Source: Stenotrophomonas maltophilia
GTDB taxonomy: Bacteria; Pseudomonadota; Gammaproteobacteria; Xanthomonadales; Xanthomonadaceae
Reading direction: 5' to 3'
Length of the DNA: 64,000 nt
NCBI GenBank assembly: GCA_002363385.1
Contig: DEVL01000003.1
Coordinates: forward strand, 958,224-1,022,223
Shown here: positions 50,993-60,468 of the stretch, in pieces
How the letters are laid out: each line of letters opens with the position of its first letter
Numbering within the stretch: position 1 is the stretch's first letter
Notes under the pieces: model-generated
What the model was told of the DNA's origin: nothing
The model's database searches: none
What the model saw: the letters and a program-made list of their open reading frames with translations, nothing else
Position numbers and translations under genes: made by a program

Positions 50993-52117
50993 ATGGCCTG
51001 GAATACACCCGGCGGCAACAAGGGCGGACAAGGCCCCGACGAGAATCGACGTGGGCCGTTCGGTCCTCGCGGTGGCGGCAATGGCGGCGGTTGGGGCGGT
51101 TTGCCCGGTCCGCTGAAAGACCTGTTCGATGGCGGCATCCTGCGCTGGGTTGCAGTGGCTGCGGTGTTGCTGCTGCTGTTCTCCAGCTTCCAGCTGATCG
51201 GCGAACAGCAACGCGGCGTCGTGCTGCGCTTCGGTCAATTCCATCGCATCCTGCAGCCTGGCCCGAACTTCAAGCTGCCCTGGCCGCTGGAATCGGTGAC
51301 CAAGGTCAATGCCACCGAGATCAAGACGTTCAGCAGCCAGGTACCGGTCCTGACCCGCGACGAGAACATCGTCAACGTCTCGCTCAACGTCCAGTACCGC
51401 ATCGATGATCCGCGCCTGTACCTGTTCGGCTCGGTCGATGCCGACCAGGTGCTCGAACAGACCGCGCAGAGCGCGGTGCGTGAGCAGGTCGGTCGTGCCG
51501 ACCTCAACAATGTGCTGAACAACCGTGGCCCGCTGGCCGTGGCCGCCGAAGAGCGCCTGCAGGCCTCACTCGGCAGCTACCGCACCGGTCTGTCGGTGAC
51601 CGGCCTGACCCTGCCCGATGCCCGTCCGCCCGAGGAGGTCAAGCCGGCCTTCGACGAGGTCAACGGCGCCCAGCAGGTCAAGGAGCGTCTGATCAACGAA
51701 GCGCAGGCCTACGCGGCCAAGGTGGTTCCGGAAGCGCGCGGCCAGGCCTCGCGGGCCCGGACCACTGCCGAAGGCTACAAGCAGGCCGTGGTCGCCAAGG
51801 CCGAGGGTGATGCCGAGCGCTTCAGCCTGCTGCAGGTCCAGTACAAGGACGCCCCGGAAGTCACGCGCAAGCGCCTGTGGCTGGAAACCGTGCAGAAGGT
51901 GCTCTCGGAGAACCGCAAGATCATCGGTGGCGATGGCCGCCAGCTGATCTACGTGCCGATGCCCGGCGACAGCCGCACCAGCAGCACCAACGCCGCCCCG
52001 GCGGTTACCCCGGAAGTCATGCTGCCGTCGCTGCCTGCCAGCACGGCCGTCGATGGCGTTCGCAACACGGAGCGTCCGACGACGCGCCCGACCGGTCGTG
52101 AGGAGGGCAGCCGATGA
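50993..52117 (+). CDS. hflK: FtsH modulator HflK
   Basis: A 374-aa SPFH/band-7 protein that with HflC forms a large periplasm-facing cage around the membrane protease FtsH. A Gly/Pro-rich cytoplasmic N-terminus (about 1-48) precedes the single membrane helix (ILRWVAVAAVLLLLFSSF), then the SPFH domain (EQQRGVVLRFGQFHRILQPG) and a coiled-coil region (about 230-290). The C-terminal 50 residues are Thr/Pro/Ala-rich. It overlaps hflC by 4 nt. Confidence 0.95.
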   Translation: MAWNTPGGNKGGQGPDENRRGPFGPRGGGNGGGWGGLPGPLKDLFDGGILRWVAVAAVLLLLFSSFQLIGEQQRGVVLRFGQFHRILQPGPNFKLPWPLESVTKVNATEIKTFSSQVPVLTRDENIVNVSLNVQYRIDDPRLYLFGSVDADQVLEQTAQSAVREQVGRADLNNVLNNRGPLAVAAEERLQASLGSYRTGLSVTGLTLPDARPPEEVKPAFDEVNGAQQVKERLINEAQAYAAKVVPEARGQASRARTTAEGYKQAVVAKAEGDAERFSLLQVQYKDAPEVTRKRLWLETVQKVLSENRKIIGGDGRQLIYVPMPGDSRTSSTNAAPAVTPEVMLPSLPASTAVDGVRNTERPTTRPTGREEGSR

Positions 52118-52977
52118 GAAGTTCACTGTGGATTGGTCTGGCCGTAGCGGTCCTGCTCGGCCTGCTGGGTTCGGTTTACGTGGTCCGTGAGGACCAGACC
52201 GCGATGGTGCTGAACCTGGGCAAGGTGGTCCGTGCGGACATCAAGCCAGGCCTGCATTTCAAGGTGCCGCTGGTGGAAACGGTGCGCGTGTTCGATCGCC
52301 GCTTCCAGGTGCTCGACACCGCCCCGGCGCGTTACTTCACCGCTGAGCAGAAGGATGTCAGCGTCGACTTCTTCGCCATCGGTTACATCTCCGACGTGCG
52401 CGCGTACTTCCGTGCGACCGGCGGCGACGCCCGCGTGGCCAATGCCCGTCTGGCTCCGATCATCACCGACTCGCTGCGCAACCAGATCAACTCGCGCTCG
52501 TTGCAGCAGCTGGTGTCCGGGGATCGCAGCGAACTGATCGCCAACCAGCTGACCGGCATCAACGAGTCGGTCAAGGCGCTCGGCATGCAGATCATCGACC
52601 TGCGCATCAAGCAGATCGACCTGCCGACCGACAGCCAGGTGATCAACGATGTGTACGAGCGCATGCGCGCCCAGCGTAAGCAGGAAGCGGCCAAGCTGCG
52701 CGCCGAGGGTGAAGAGCAGTCGCTGACCATCCGTGCCCAGGCTGATCGCGAGAGCACCGTGATCGTGGCCGAAGCCGAGCGCGACGCCCAGCAGCTGCGT
52801 GGTGCCGGCGATGCCGACGCCGCCCGCATCTACGGCAAGGCCGGCTCGGCCGACCCGTCGTTCTACGCGTTCTACCGCAGCCTGGAGGCCTACCGTGGCT
52901 CCATGACCGACGGCAACGGCGTGATCGTGCTCGACAAGAACGACCCGTTCCTGCAGTACCTCAAGAGCGATCGCTGA
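52114..52977 (+). CDS. hflC: FtsH modulator HflC
   Basis: A 287-aa partner of HflK, with a membrane anchor (LWIGLAVAVLLGLLGSVYVV), SPFH domain starting VREDQTAMVLNLGKVV, a coiled coil (MRAQRKQEAAKLRAEGEEQ) and the C-terminal SFYAFYRSLEAYRGSMTDGN that is typical of HflC. It is followed after 23 nt by a strong terminator hairpin. Confidence 0.96.
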   Translation: MRSSLWIGLAVAVLLGLLGSVYVVREDQTAMVLNLGKVVRADIKPGLHFKVPLVETVRVFDRRFQVLDTAPARYFTAEQKDVSVDFFAIGYISDVRAYFRATGGDARVANARLAPIITDSLRNQINSRSLQQLVSGDRSELIANQLTGINESVKALGMQIIDLRIKQIDLPTDSQVINDVYERMRAQRKQEAAKLRAEGEEQSLTIRAQADRESTVIVAEAERDAQQLRGAGDADAARIYGKAGSADPSFYAFYRSLEAYRGSMTDGNGVIVLDKNDPFLQYLKSDR

Positions 52978-53000
52978 GGCCGCAGGCGGTAGTCATCCAC

Positions 53001-53035
53001 GGGGACCCGGTGCAGACCGGGTCCCCGTTTTGTTT
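53001..53035 (+). terminator. Intrinsic terminator after hflC
   Basis: GGGGACCCGG (53001-53010) pairs perfectly with CCGGGTCCCC (53017-53026) around TGCAGA, followed by GTTTTGTTTG. It sits just before the DUF2065 gene, which may therefore be read by leak-through only. Confidence 0.88.
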
Positions 53036-53046
53036 GTGGAGATGTC

Positions 53047-53232
53047 ATGAAAGATCTGTTCTCGGCCCTGTGCCTGGTCGCCGTGCTCGAAGGCCTGTTC
53101 CTGTTCGCCGCCCCTTTGGCCTGGAAGCGGATGGCCGAGCAGTTGCTGATGCTGCGCAGCAGCGCGCTGCGCACTTGGGGCGGGGTGATCCTGCTGGCGG
53201 GCCTGACCACCCTGTGGTGGTTGAAGCACTGA
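53047..53232 (+). CDS. DUF2065 small membrane protein (YjeT-like)
   Basis: A 61-aa protein with two hydrophobic helices (LFSALCLVAVLEGLFLFAAP and TWGGVILLAGLTTLWWL). The family is found between hflC and purA in many proteobacteria (yjeT in Escherichia coli) and has no known function. GGAG lies 6 nt before the ATG. Confidence 0.88.
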   Translation: MKDLFSALCLVAVLEGLFLFAAPLAWKRMAEQLLMLRSSALRTWGGVILLAGLTTLWWLKH

Positions 53233-53340
53233 GCGGGTTCCCGCCACGCGCCGGCACTCCCCGGGCGGCGGTCCTGACCGGCCGGTGAAGTCCACCGGCC
53301 CCCGGGGTGGCAGCGGCCACCGGAAACCCGGATAATGCAC

Positions 53341-53387
53341 AAAAGCCGGACGGGCACTCTGTTTCAGAGTCACTCGTCCGGCTTTTT
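53341..53387. terminator. Bidirectional-type terminator between DUF2065 and purA
   Basis: AAAAGCCGGACG (53341-53352) pairs with CGTCCGGCTTTT (53375-53386), giving a T tract on the plus strand and an A tract before it. An inner hairpin ACTCTG-TTTC-AGAGT lies in the loop. A GATAAT box immediately upstream (53331) leaves open an attenuator role for purA. Confidence 0.8.
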
Positions 53388-53515
53388 CCGTGTCTGGGTA
53401 CCCCAGTGTCGGCGCGCTCCCCGCTGGAGCCCGCCACCCCGCGCTGAGCGGCCACCCCGGCATGGTCCCAAACCCGCGGCCCCGATGGCCGCACAAAAAC
53501 CAGGAGTTACCCGTC

Positions 53516-54808
<1,293 letters not shown>

Positions 54809-54858
54809 TCAGGTGGGCACTGACGGGCGATGCCTGGCGGTGCCACCCGGGGTAAATG

Positions 54859-54886
54859 AAAAAGCCCCGCGCGAGCGGGGCTTTTT
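54859..54886. terminator. Intrinsic terminator after purA
   Basis: AAAAAGCCCCGC-GCGA-GCGGGGCTTTTT, a textbook hairpin with symmetrical A and T tracts, 50 nt after the purA stop. Confidence 0.92.
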
Positions 54887-54951
54887 CGTGGGCGCCATGC
54901 GCGCGATACCATGGCATGCTGTGCGGCCTCTCAACCATCAGATGGGGCAGC

Positions 54952-55308
54952 ATGGAATCTGCTGATCACGCCACCACCGGCATGAACACTGCGAACCGCG
55001 CGCTGCATGCGGTGGTCACCGAGCTGGAAGCGCTGTTGCGCGGCGACGGCGAAAACCACTGGGCCGATTGGATGCAGCGGGTCATCATCCAGCTTGAGCA
55101 GGGCGATCCAAGCGCGCCGGAGAGCCTGCTGCGCGCCTATGGCGGCATGGGATCGTTCAACGATCTCGCGCTCGGGCAGGACTACAGCAATGGCCACTTC
55201 CAGTGGCGAGCGGACGCGGGTGAACTCAATGAGCGTCTGGACGCATTGCGCGGCCGTGCCTGGGAACTGGCACGGGCGATCCGGGATGCAACAGCCAGCC
55301 CGCGTTGA
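54952..55308 (+). CDS. Small protein of unknown function
   Basis: I do not recognise a characterised family. The 118-aa product is soluble, acidic and mostly helical: ALHAVVTELEALLRGDGENHWADWM, then RAYGGMGSFNDLALGQDYSNGHF (each quoted in part) and a C-terminal helix LNERLDALRGRAWELARAIRD. The HWADWM and GSFNDL segments look conserved in type, similar to small proteins of the DUF6966 kind, but this is uncertain. The ATG at 54952 avoids the purA terminator, which the longer frame includes. Its stop abuts that of the convergent M23 gene. Confidence 0.7.
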   Translation: MESADHATTGMNTANRALHAVVTELEALLRGDGENHWADWMQRVIIQLEQGDPSAPESLLRAYGGMGSFNDLALGQDYSNGHFQWRADAGELNERLDALRGRAWELARAIRDATASPR

Positions 55309-56007
55309 TCACAGCGCCTGCCGGCCCGTCAGCACCGGATAGGGGTTGATCGATTCGCCCTTCCACCACTGCTTCTCCGGCCCCAATACATGGATCTCGA
55401 AATGCAGATGCGGGGCTTCGGGGCTCGCGTTGCCCGTGCTGCCGACATAGCCGATGACCTCGCCGCGCTTGACCGCCTTTTTCTCCGCCAGGCCGTCGGC
55501 GTAGCGGTCCAGATGGGCGTAGTAATAGCAGTAGCGACCGCTCGGTTCGAACTGGTACACGGTCAGTCCACCCCGCACGCTGTCGAACAATTTCTCCACG
55601 GCACCATCGGCGACGGCCAGCACCGGCGTGCCGTCCGGCGCGAGGATGTCGATGGCATCGTGCACGCGGCCCTCGCTGCGCGCATCGGTGAAGGTGTCCT
55701 GCAATTGGTCCGCGCCGATGCCCTGCACCGGCAGCAGCAGGGCGCCGCCGGCATCTGCTGGAGGCGCAGCGAGACCGCCCGCGTCAGGCGCAGGCGGTGC
55801 GGGCACGGTCTGGATCGGTGCCGGTGTCGCGGCCGGCGTGGAAGCAGGCGGCGGTGGCGCATCGAGTGCGGCACGGGTGGAACTCGTCGCCGATCCCACC
55901 TTGGCCGGTTCGGCGGCGCCAAGGCGGGCGGACGGCCCCGGCCCCAGCAGCCAGTAGCCGACCACGCCGATCACCAGCCCTACCGCCAGCAGTCGCAGGG
56001 TCTTCAT
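55309..56007 (-). CDS. M23 family (LytM) metallopeptidase
   Basis: A 232-aa envelope protein: N-terminal membrane anchor or signal (LRLLAVGLVIGVVGYWLLGP), a long Pro/Ala-rich linker (about 40-95), and a peptidoglycan endopeptidase domain with zinc ligands in GRVHDAIDIL (H and D) and HLHFEIH, plus YYAHLDRYADG. Zinc residues look complete, so it is probably active. AGGAG before the ATG overlaps the stop of the upstream L,D-transpeptidase gene 4 nt away, so the pair is co-transcribed. Confidence 0.88.
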   Translation of the reverse strand: MKTLRLLAVGLVIGVVGYWLLGPGPSARLGAAEPAKVGSATSSTRAALDAPPPPASTPAATPAPIQTVPAPPAPDAGGLAAPPADAGGALLLPVQGIGADQLQDTFTDARSEGRVHDAIDILAPDGTPVLAVADGAVEKLFDSVRGGLTVYQFEPSGRYCYYYAHLDRYADGLAEKKAVKRGEVIGYVGSTGNASPEAPHLHFEIHVLGPEKQWWKGESINPYPVLTGRQAL

Positions 56008-56011
56008 GCGC

Positions 56012-56989
56012 TTACTCCTGCATTACGACGGGCACGGACGCATCCACCGCATCGGCCACCTGCAGCGCATCCCAGTTGGTCAGGCGCACACAACCATGCG
56101 ACTCGGTCTTGCCCACGTGGCCAGGCTCGGGCGTGCCGTGCAGACCGTAATGCGGTTTGGAAATGTCGATCCAGACCACGCCGACCGGATTGTTCGGGCC
56201 CGGCGGCAGCACTGCCTTGCTGTCGCCGGCCTTGGCGTCCCAGAACAGCTTGGGGTTGTAGTGGAAGGTGGGATCGCGCGAGATGCCGAGGATCTTCCAT
56301 TTGCCAATCGGCAGCGGGTCATGTTTGCTGCCCGACGACACGGGGAACTGGGCGTAGACCTTGCCATCGGCATCGAACAGCCGGAGCGTCGAGTCGGATT
56401 TGTCGATGACCAGCTTGCTGGCTTTGGCCAAGGGCGTAACGGCGATGTTCGGCACCTGGATCACGCTGCCGGCCTTGCCCAGGTCTACACCGGGATTGAG
56501 CGCCTTCAGCAGGTCGGGCGAGGCGTGGAAGCGTTCGCCCAGTGCTTCTTCCACGGAGCCGAAGCCCAGCGATGTCAGCTTGGCCTGTTCGGCCGGCCCC
56601 TTCGGCACGGGCTGGAACGGGCCGGCCACATCCTCGGCGGTCAGCGTGTAGCGCACCAGCGGCGGGGCGCTGTCCGGCTGCAGGGCCTTCCAGGTCGCAT
56701 CGTCCAGCTCACCGCTCACCTTGATCCCGCGGGCGGCCTGGAAGCCGGACACGGCCCGCTTCTGGTTGGAACCCACTTCGCCATCGATCTGCCCCGGAGA
56801 GAAGTGGGCGCGGTCCAGCAGCACCTGGGCATGCAGGTCCGAGCGCGGCCCGGTGGCCAGCGGCGTGTCGGCCGCGGCGGTAGCCGGTGTTGTCGCGGCC
56901 GGTGCTGTCTGGGCGACGGCCCAGACGGGGGCGGCAAGCGCCAAGGCGAGGGCGGACACGCGGGCGATCTGATGCAGGCGAGGGGTCAT
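56012..56989 (-). CDS. L,D-transpeptidase with peptidoglycan-binding domain
   Basis: About 325 aa: signal peptide (RVSALALALAAPVWAVAQ), Ala/Thr-rich spacer, a PG_binding_1-like domain (LDRAHFSPGQIDGEVGSNQK), a LysM-like middle (LLKALNPGVDL, IQVPNIAV) and a YkuD catalytic domain with YGLHGTPEPGHVGKTESHGCVRLTN (His and Cys in HGTP and SHGCVR; quoted in parts elsewhere as YGLHGTPEPG). It cross-links peptidoglycan 3-3 or attaches proteins to it. Start 56989; 57010 is possible. Confidence 0.9.
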   Translation of the reverse strand: MTPRLHQIARVSALALALAAPVWAVAQTAPAATTPATAAADTPLATGPRSDLHAQVLLDRAHFSPGQIDGEVGSNQKRAVSGFQAARGIKVSGELDDATWKALQPDSAPPLVRYTLTAEDVAGPFQPVPKGPAEQAKLTSLGFGSVEEALGERFHASPDLLKALNPGVDLGKAGSVIQVPNIAVTPLAKASKLVIDKSDSTLRLFDADGKVYAQFPVSSGSKHDPLPIGKWKILGISRDPTFHYNPKLFWDAKAGDSKAVLPPGPNNPVGVVWIDISKPHYGLHGTPEPGHVGKTESHGCVRLTNWDALQVADAVDASVPVVMQE

Positions 56990-57136
56990 GGGACATTCCA
57001 GGAGAGACATGCTTCCACCATGCCTGCCGGGCATGCGCAGTGGCCGTGAAAAGCCTGACGCGCGGCTGAGTGGGGTCCTGGGTCCCGCCAATGTGTCCGC
57101 TACGTGAACCCATTCACCCGTCGACACGCCTACGGA

Positions 57137-57162
57137 TCAAGGCCGCCCAGGGAAGGCCGATA
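57137..57162 (+). promoter_or_regulatory. Sigma-28 (FliA) promoter of the chemoreceptor
   Basis: TCAAG (57137-57141), 14 nt, GCCGATA (57156-57162) matches the flagellar sigma-28 pattern (T-A/C-AAG N14 GCCGATAA). It lies about 30 nt before the chemoreceptor ATG, giving a short leader and tying the gene to flagellar gene expression. Confidence 0.8.
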
Positions 57163-57192
57163 CCAGTGCACCCCCCACGTTTGGAAGTTGTC

Positions 57193-59325
57193 ATGGATTA
57201 TTTGCGGAACGTCAGCGTCGTCTGGCGGCTTGGCCTGGGCTTCGGCCTGCTGCTGCTGCTGGTGGCTGCGGTCGTCGCCATCGGCGCGACCGGCAGCGCG
57301 GAACAGAAACAGTCGATGCAGCAGGTGGTCGAGGTCAATGTGGCCAAGGTCCGGCTGCTGTCGGAAATGCTCGATGCCAACAACCAGATGATGGTGGTCC
57401 GCCGCGAGATGCTGATCCGCCAGGGCGATCGGCTGGCCGATGACGAAGTGCGCATCGCCAACCTGGTGAAGCGTTACGAGGCCAGCTGGACTGCCTACCA
57501 GGCGTTGCCCACCAATGCTGATGACAAGGCGATTGGGGACGCCATCGCGGCTGCACGCGCGGTCGCGCGCCCGCTCAACAAGCAGATGAGCGAACAGCTC
57601 AAGCAAGGCGATTTCGCCGGTGCCACCGCGTTGACGCTGGGCGCCGTGCAGGAAGCGGCCAACGCCTGGAACAAAGCCCTCGGCGATGGCGTGAGCTACG
57701 AAGAAACGCAGAGCCGTCAGGCGGCCGCGGAGGCGATCCGGCTGGGTGAGCGTACGTTCCTGCAGTTGCTGGTGCTGGGCGCGATTGCGCTGGTGGTCGG
57801 CATCACGGCCTCGGTGTTGATCGGACGCAGCTTGACCGGCCCGCTGGCCCGCGCCGTCGGTCTGGCGACCCGCATGGCCAAGGGCGACCTGGAGCAGGAC
57901 TTCCGCCTGGGCGGCCGCGACGAGATCACCCAGCTGGGCAACGCCATGGCCACGGTCCGCCAGACCGTCCAGGGCGCGATCACCGCGCAGCTGGACATGG
58001 CCCGCCAGCATGAAGCCGGCGCCATCAGCTACCGCATGGACGAAGCCGCCTTCCCGGGCGATTTCGGGCGCATGATCCGCGCGACCAACGAGCTGGTCGG
58101 TTCACACGTGGCCGTCGAGTTCCACATGGTCGAGGTGATGCAGCGTTATGCGATCGGCGACCTGAGCCGTGATCTGGACACCTACCCGGGCGAAAAGGCC
58201 GTGCTGACCACCACCATGGCCACCGTCAAGGACAGCCTGATGGCGATCAACCAGCAGATCGAGACGCTGGCATCGGCTGCACGTGCGGGCGACTTCTCGG
58301 TGCGTGGTACCGAGCAGAGCTTCCAGTTCCAGTTCCGCGCGATGGTCGCCCAGTTGAACGGGATGATGGCCAGCTCGCAGAGCAGCATCGCCGACCTGTC
58401 GCAGGTGCTGCGCGCGATCTCCACCGGCGATCTGACCTCGCGCATGGATGGCCACTACGAAGGTGTGTTCGCGCAGATGCGCGACGATGCCACCGTCACC
58501 GCCGTGCAGCTGACCGGCATCGTGCAGCAGATCCAGGGCGCGGCGGGCAGCATCAACGATGCCGCACAGGAACTGGCCGCAGGCCACAGCGACCTGTCGC
58601 GTCGCACCGAGCAGCAGGCGGCCAATCTGGAAGAGGCCGCCGCCTCGATGGAAGAGCTGACCTCCACGGTCCGCCAGAACGCCGAGCTGGCCAACCAGGC
58701 CGACCATGAAGCGCATGCGGCCGGTGCGGCGGTCAAGGCAACCGAGCAGGCCATCGCGCAGATGGCCGCCGTCATGAGCGAGATCGACCAGTCCTCGGCG
58801 CGCATCTCCGAGATCTCCTCGGTGATCGATGGCATCGCCTTCCAGACCAACATCCTGGCCCTGAACGCAGCGGTGGAAGCGGCCCGCGCCGGTGAGAACG
58901 GACGTGGCTTCGCGGTCGTGGCGACCGAGGTGCGCACGCTGGCGCAGCGTGCCGGTACGGCGGCCAAGGAGATCAAGGACCTGATCGATGAGTCCAGCAG
59001 CAAGGTCAAGACCGGGCTGAGCGTGACCGTGCAGTCCGAGGCGGCGATCGCCCGCCTGACCCAGGCCAGCTCGCGCACCAATCAGCTGATGAGCGACATC
59101 GCCGCCGCGACCAAGGAACAGGCCGCCGGCATCGAGCAGGTCAACCAAGTGGTCGTGCAGATGGACCAGGTGACCCAGCAGAACGCGGCGCTGGTGGAAG
59201 AAGCCACCGCTGCCAGCCGCGCACTGGAAGAACAGGCGTATGCACTGACCGAATCAGTGGCGGTGTTCAAGCTGGACAACAGCGCGGCAGGCCTGCGTCG
59301 CCCGGCGGCATTGCGGGCAGCATGA
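57193..59325 (+). CDS. Methyl-accepting chemotaxis protein
   Basis: A 710-aa transmembrane chemoreceptor. First helix WRLGLGFGLLLLLVAAVVAI (10-30), a four-helix-bundle periplasmic ligand domain (to about 185), second helix FLQLLVLGAIALVVGITASV, HAMP (SLTGPLARAVGLATRMAKGD) and further HAMP-like units to about 450, then the kinase-control tip IDGIAFQTNILALNAAVEAA. No C-terminal CheR pentapeptide is present (ends LRRPAALRAA). The ligand is unknown. ATG 57193 is chosen. Confidence 0.93.
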   Translation: MDYLRNVSVVWRLGLGFGLLLLLVAAVVAIGATGSAEQKQSMQQVVEVNVAKVRLLSEMLDANNQMMVVRREMLIRQGDRLADDEVRIANLVKRYEASWTAYQALPTNADDKAIGDAIAAARAVARPLNKQMSEQLKQGDFAGATALTLGAVQEAANAWNKALGDGVSYEETQSRQAAAEAIRLGERTFLQLLVLGAIALVVGITASVLIGRSLTGPLARAVGLATRMAKGDLEQDFRLGGRDEITQLGNAMATVRQTVQGAITAQLDMARQHEAGAISYRMDEAAFPGDFGRMIRATNELVGSHVAVEFHMVEVMQRYAIGDLSRDLDTYPGEKAVLTTTMATVKDSLMAINQQIETLASAARAGDFSVRGTEQSFQFQFRAMVAQLNGMMASSQSSIADLSQVLRAISTGDLTSRMDGHYEGVFAQMRDDATVTAVQLTGIVQQIQGAAGSINDAAQELAAGHSDLSRRTEQQAANLEEAAASMEELTSTVRQNAELANQADHEAHAAGAAVKATEQAIAQMAAVMSEIDQSSARISEISSVIDGIAFQTNILALNAAVEAARAGENGRGFAVVATEVRTLAQRAGTAAKEIKDLIDESSSKVKTGLSVTVQSEAAIARLTQASSRTNQLMSDIAAATKEQAAGIEQVNQVVVQMDQVTQQNAALVEEATAASRALEEQAYALTESVAVFKLDNSAAGLRRPAALRAA

Positions 59326-59351
59326 CGACACGTGTGCGCTGAGTAATACAG

Positions 59352-59378
59352 AAAAGCCCCGCTTCGGCGGGGCTTTTT
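59352..59378. terminator. Intrinsic terminator after the chemoreceptor
   Basis: AAAAGCCCCGC-TTC-GGCGGGGCTTTTT: strong hairpin with T tract 27 nt after the stop, also usable by the convergent RIO kinase gene. Confidence 0.9.
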
Positions 59379-59417
59379 CATGCCGATCCGGCCGGCCGAC
59401 GCAGCGGCGCGCCCGGC

Positions 59418-60278
59418 TCAGTCCTCGTTCTCTTCTGCTGCTTCGCGACCCTGCTGGCGGATCAGCGCCTCTTCGCGCGCATCGTTGATGGCGTGGCGGA
59501 CGCCATCCAGATCGATGGTGCTCTCATCCTGCTCGAATTCACCGGTCAGTACGCTGTCCGGCAGCAGATCGCCAGCCTCGAACAGCGCCCACATCTCCTC
59601 GCCGTACCAGGTCTCCAGCAGCTCCGGCGCCCAGCGGCCCAGATACGCGGTGAGGTTGTTGACGTCGCGCAGCAGCATCGTACGTGCGGCATTGTTGCCC
59701 GCCGCACTGACCACCTGCGGGAAATCGATCACCACCGGGCCTTCCGGGCCGACCAGCACGTTGTACGGCGACAGATCGCCGTGGATCAGCCCGCAGCACA
59801 GCATCCGCACGACCTGGCGGACCAGGATCTGGTGGAACTCGCGCGCCTGTTCCGGGCTGAGTTCAACCTCGCCCAGGCGCGCGGCGGAATACCCTTCAGC
59901 ATCGGTGACCAGCTCCATCACCAACACGCCGTGGAAGTAGCCATAAGGCTCCGGCACGCGCACGCCGGCATCGCGCAGCTGGTACAGCGCATCGACCTCG
60001 GTGTTCTTCCAGGCCGCTTCCTGCTGCTTGCGGCCGTAGTTGCTGGCCTTGCCCACCGCGCGCGCTTCGCGGCTGCCACGGACCTTGCGGCCTTCCTGGT
60101 ACTGGACGCGCTGCTGGAAGCTGCGCTGGGCCATGTCCTTGTAGACCTTTGCGCAGCGCACATCGTCGCCGCTGCGGACCACGTATACCGCTGCCTCCTT
60201 GCCGCTCTTGAGCGGGCGGAGCACTTCATCGATCACGCCGTCGTCGATCAGCGCCTGCAAGCCTTGGGGGGTCTTCAC
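59418..60278 (-). CDS. RIO-type serine protein kinase
   Basis: A 286-aa atypical protein kinase of the RIO1 family. Visible: LKSGKEAAVYVVRSGDDVRCAKVYKD (ATP loop and catalytic Lys; quoted in parts as SGKEAAVYVV and CAKVYKD), a long insert KVRGSREARAVGKASNYGRK typical of RIO1, the catalytic loop LIHGDLSPYN and the metal-binding IDFPQ. The GTG at 60278 starts VKTPQGLQALIDDGV; the longer frame is not conserved-looking. RIO kinases act in ribosome maturation in eukaryotes and archaea; the bacterial role is unclear. Confidence 0.9.
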   Translation of the reverse strand: MKTPQGLQALIDDGVIDEVLRPLKSGKEAAVYVVRSGDDVRCAKVYKDMAQRSFQQRVQYQEGRKVRGSREARAVGKASNYGRKQQEAAWKNTEVDALYQLRDAGVRVPEPYGYFHGVLVMELVTDAEGYSAARLGEVELSPEQAREFHQILVRQVVRMLCCGLIHGDLSPYNVLVGPEGPVVIDFPQVVSAAGNNAARTMLLRDVNNLTAYLGRWAPELLETWYGEEMWALFEAGDLLPDSVLTGEFEQDESTIDLDGVRHAINDAREEALIRQQGREAAEENED

Positions 60279-60468
60279 GGTATCTCGGGAATCGGCTGGC
60301 GCGGGGCCTGCCCTGGAGGGGGAGGGATTTTCGCATCTTCGGGCCGATGGAGCCATCGACACGGCGCCCGGCGGGCGGGTTGTTCAGCTGCGTGCACGCT
60401 GGCGCCCGCTTGAAATCTGCTTCACATCCGCGCGGCAGGCTGGGGTCACTTCCCAAGGAGTGCCACCC

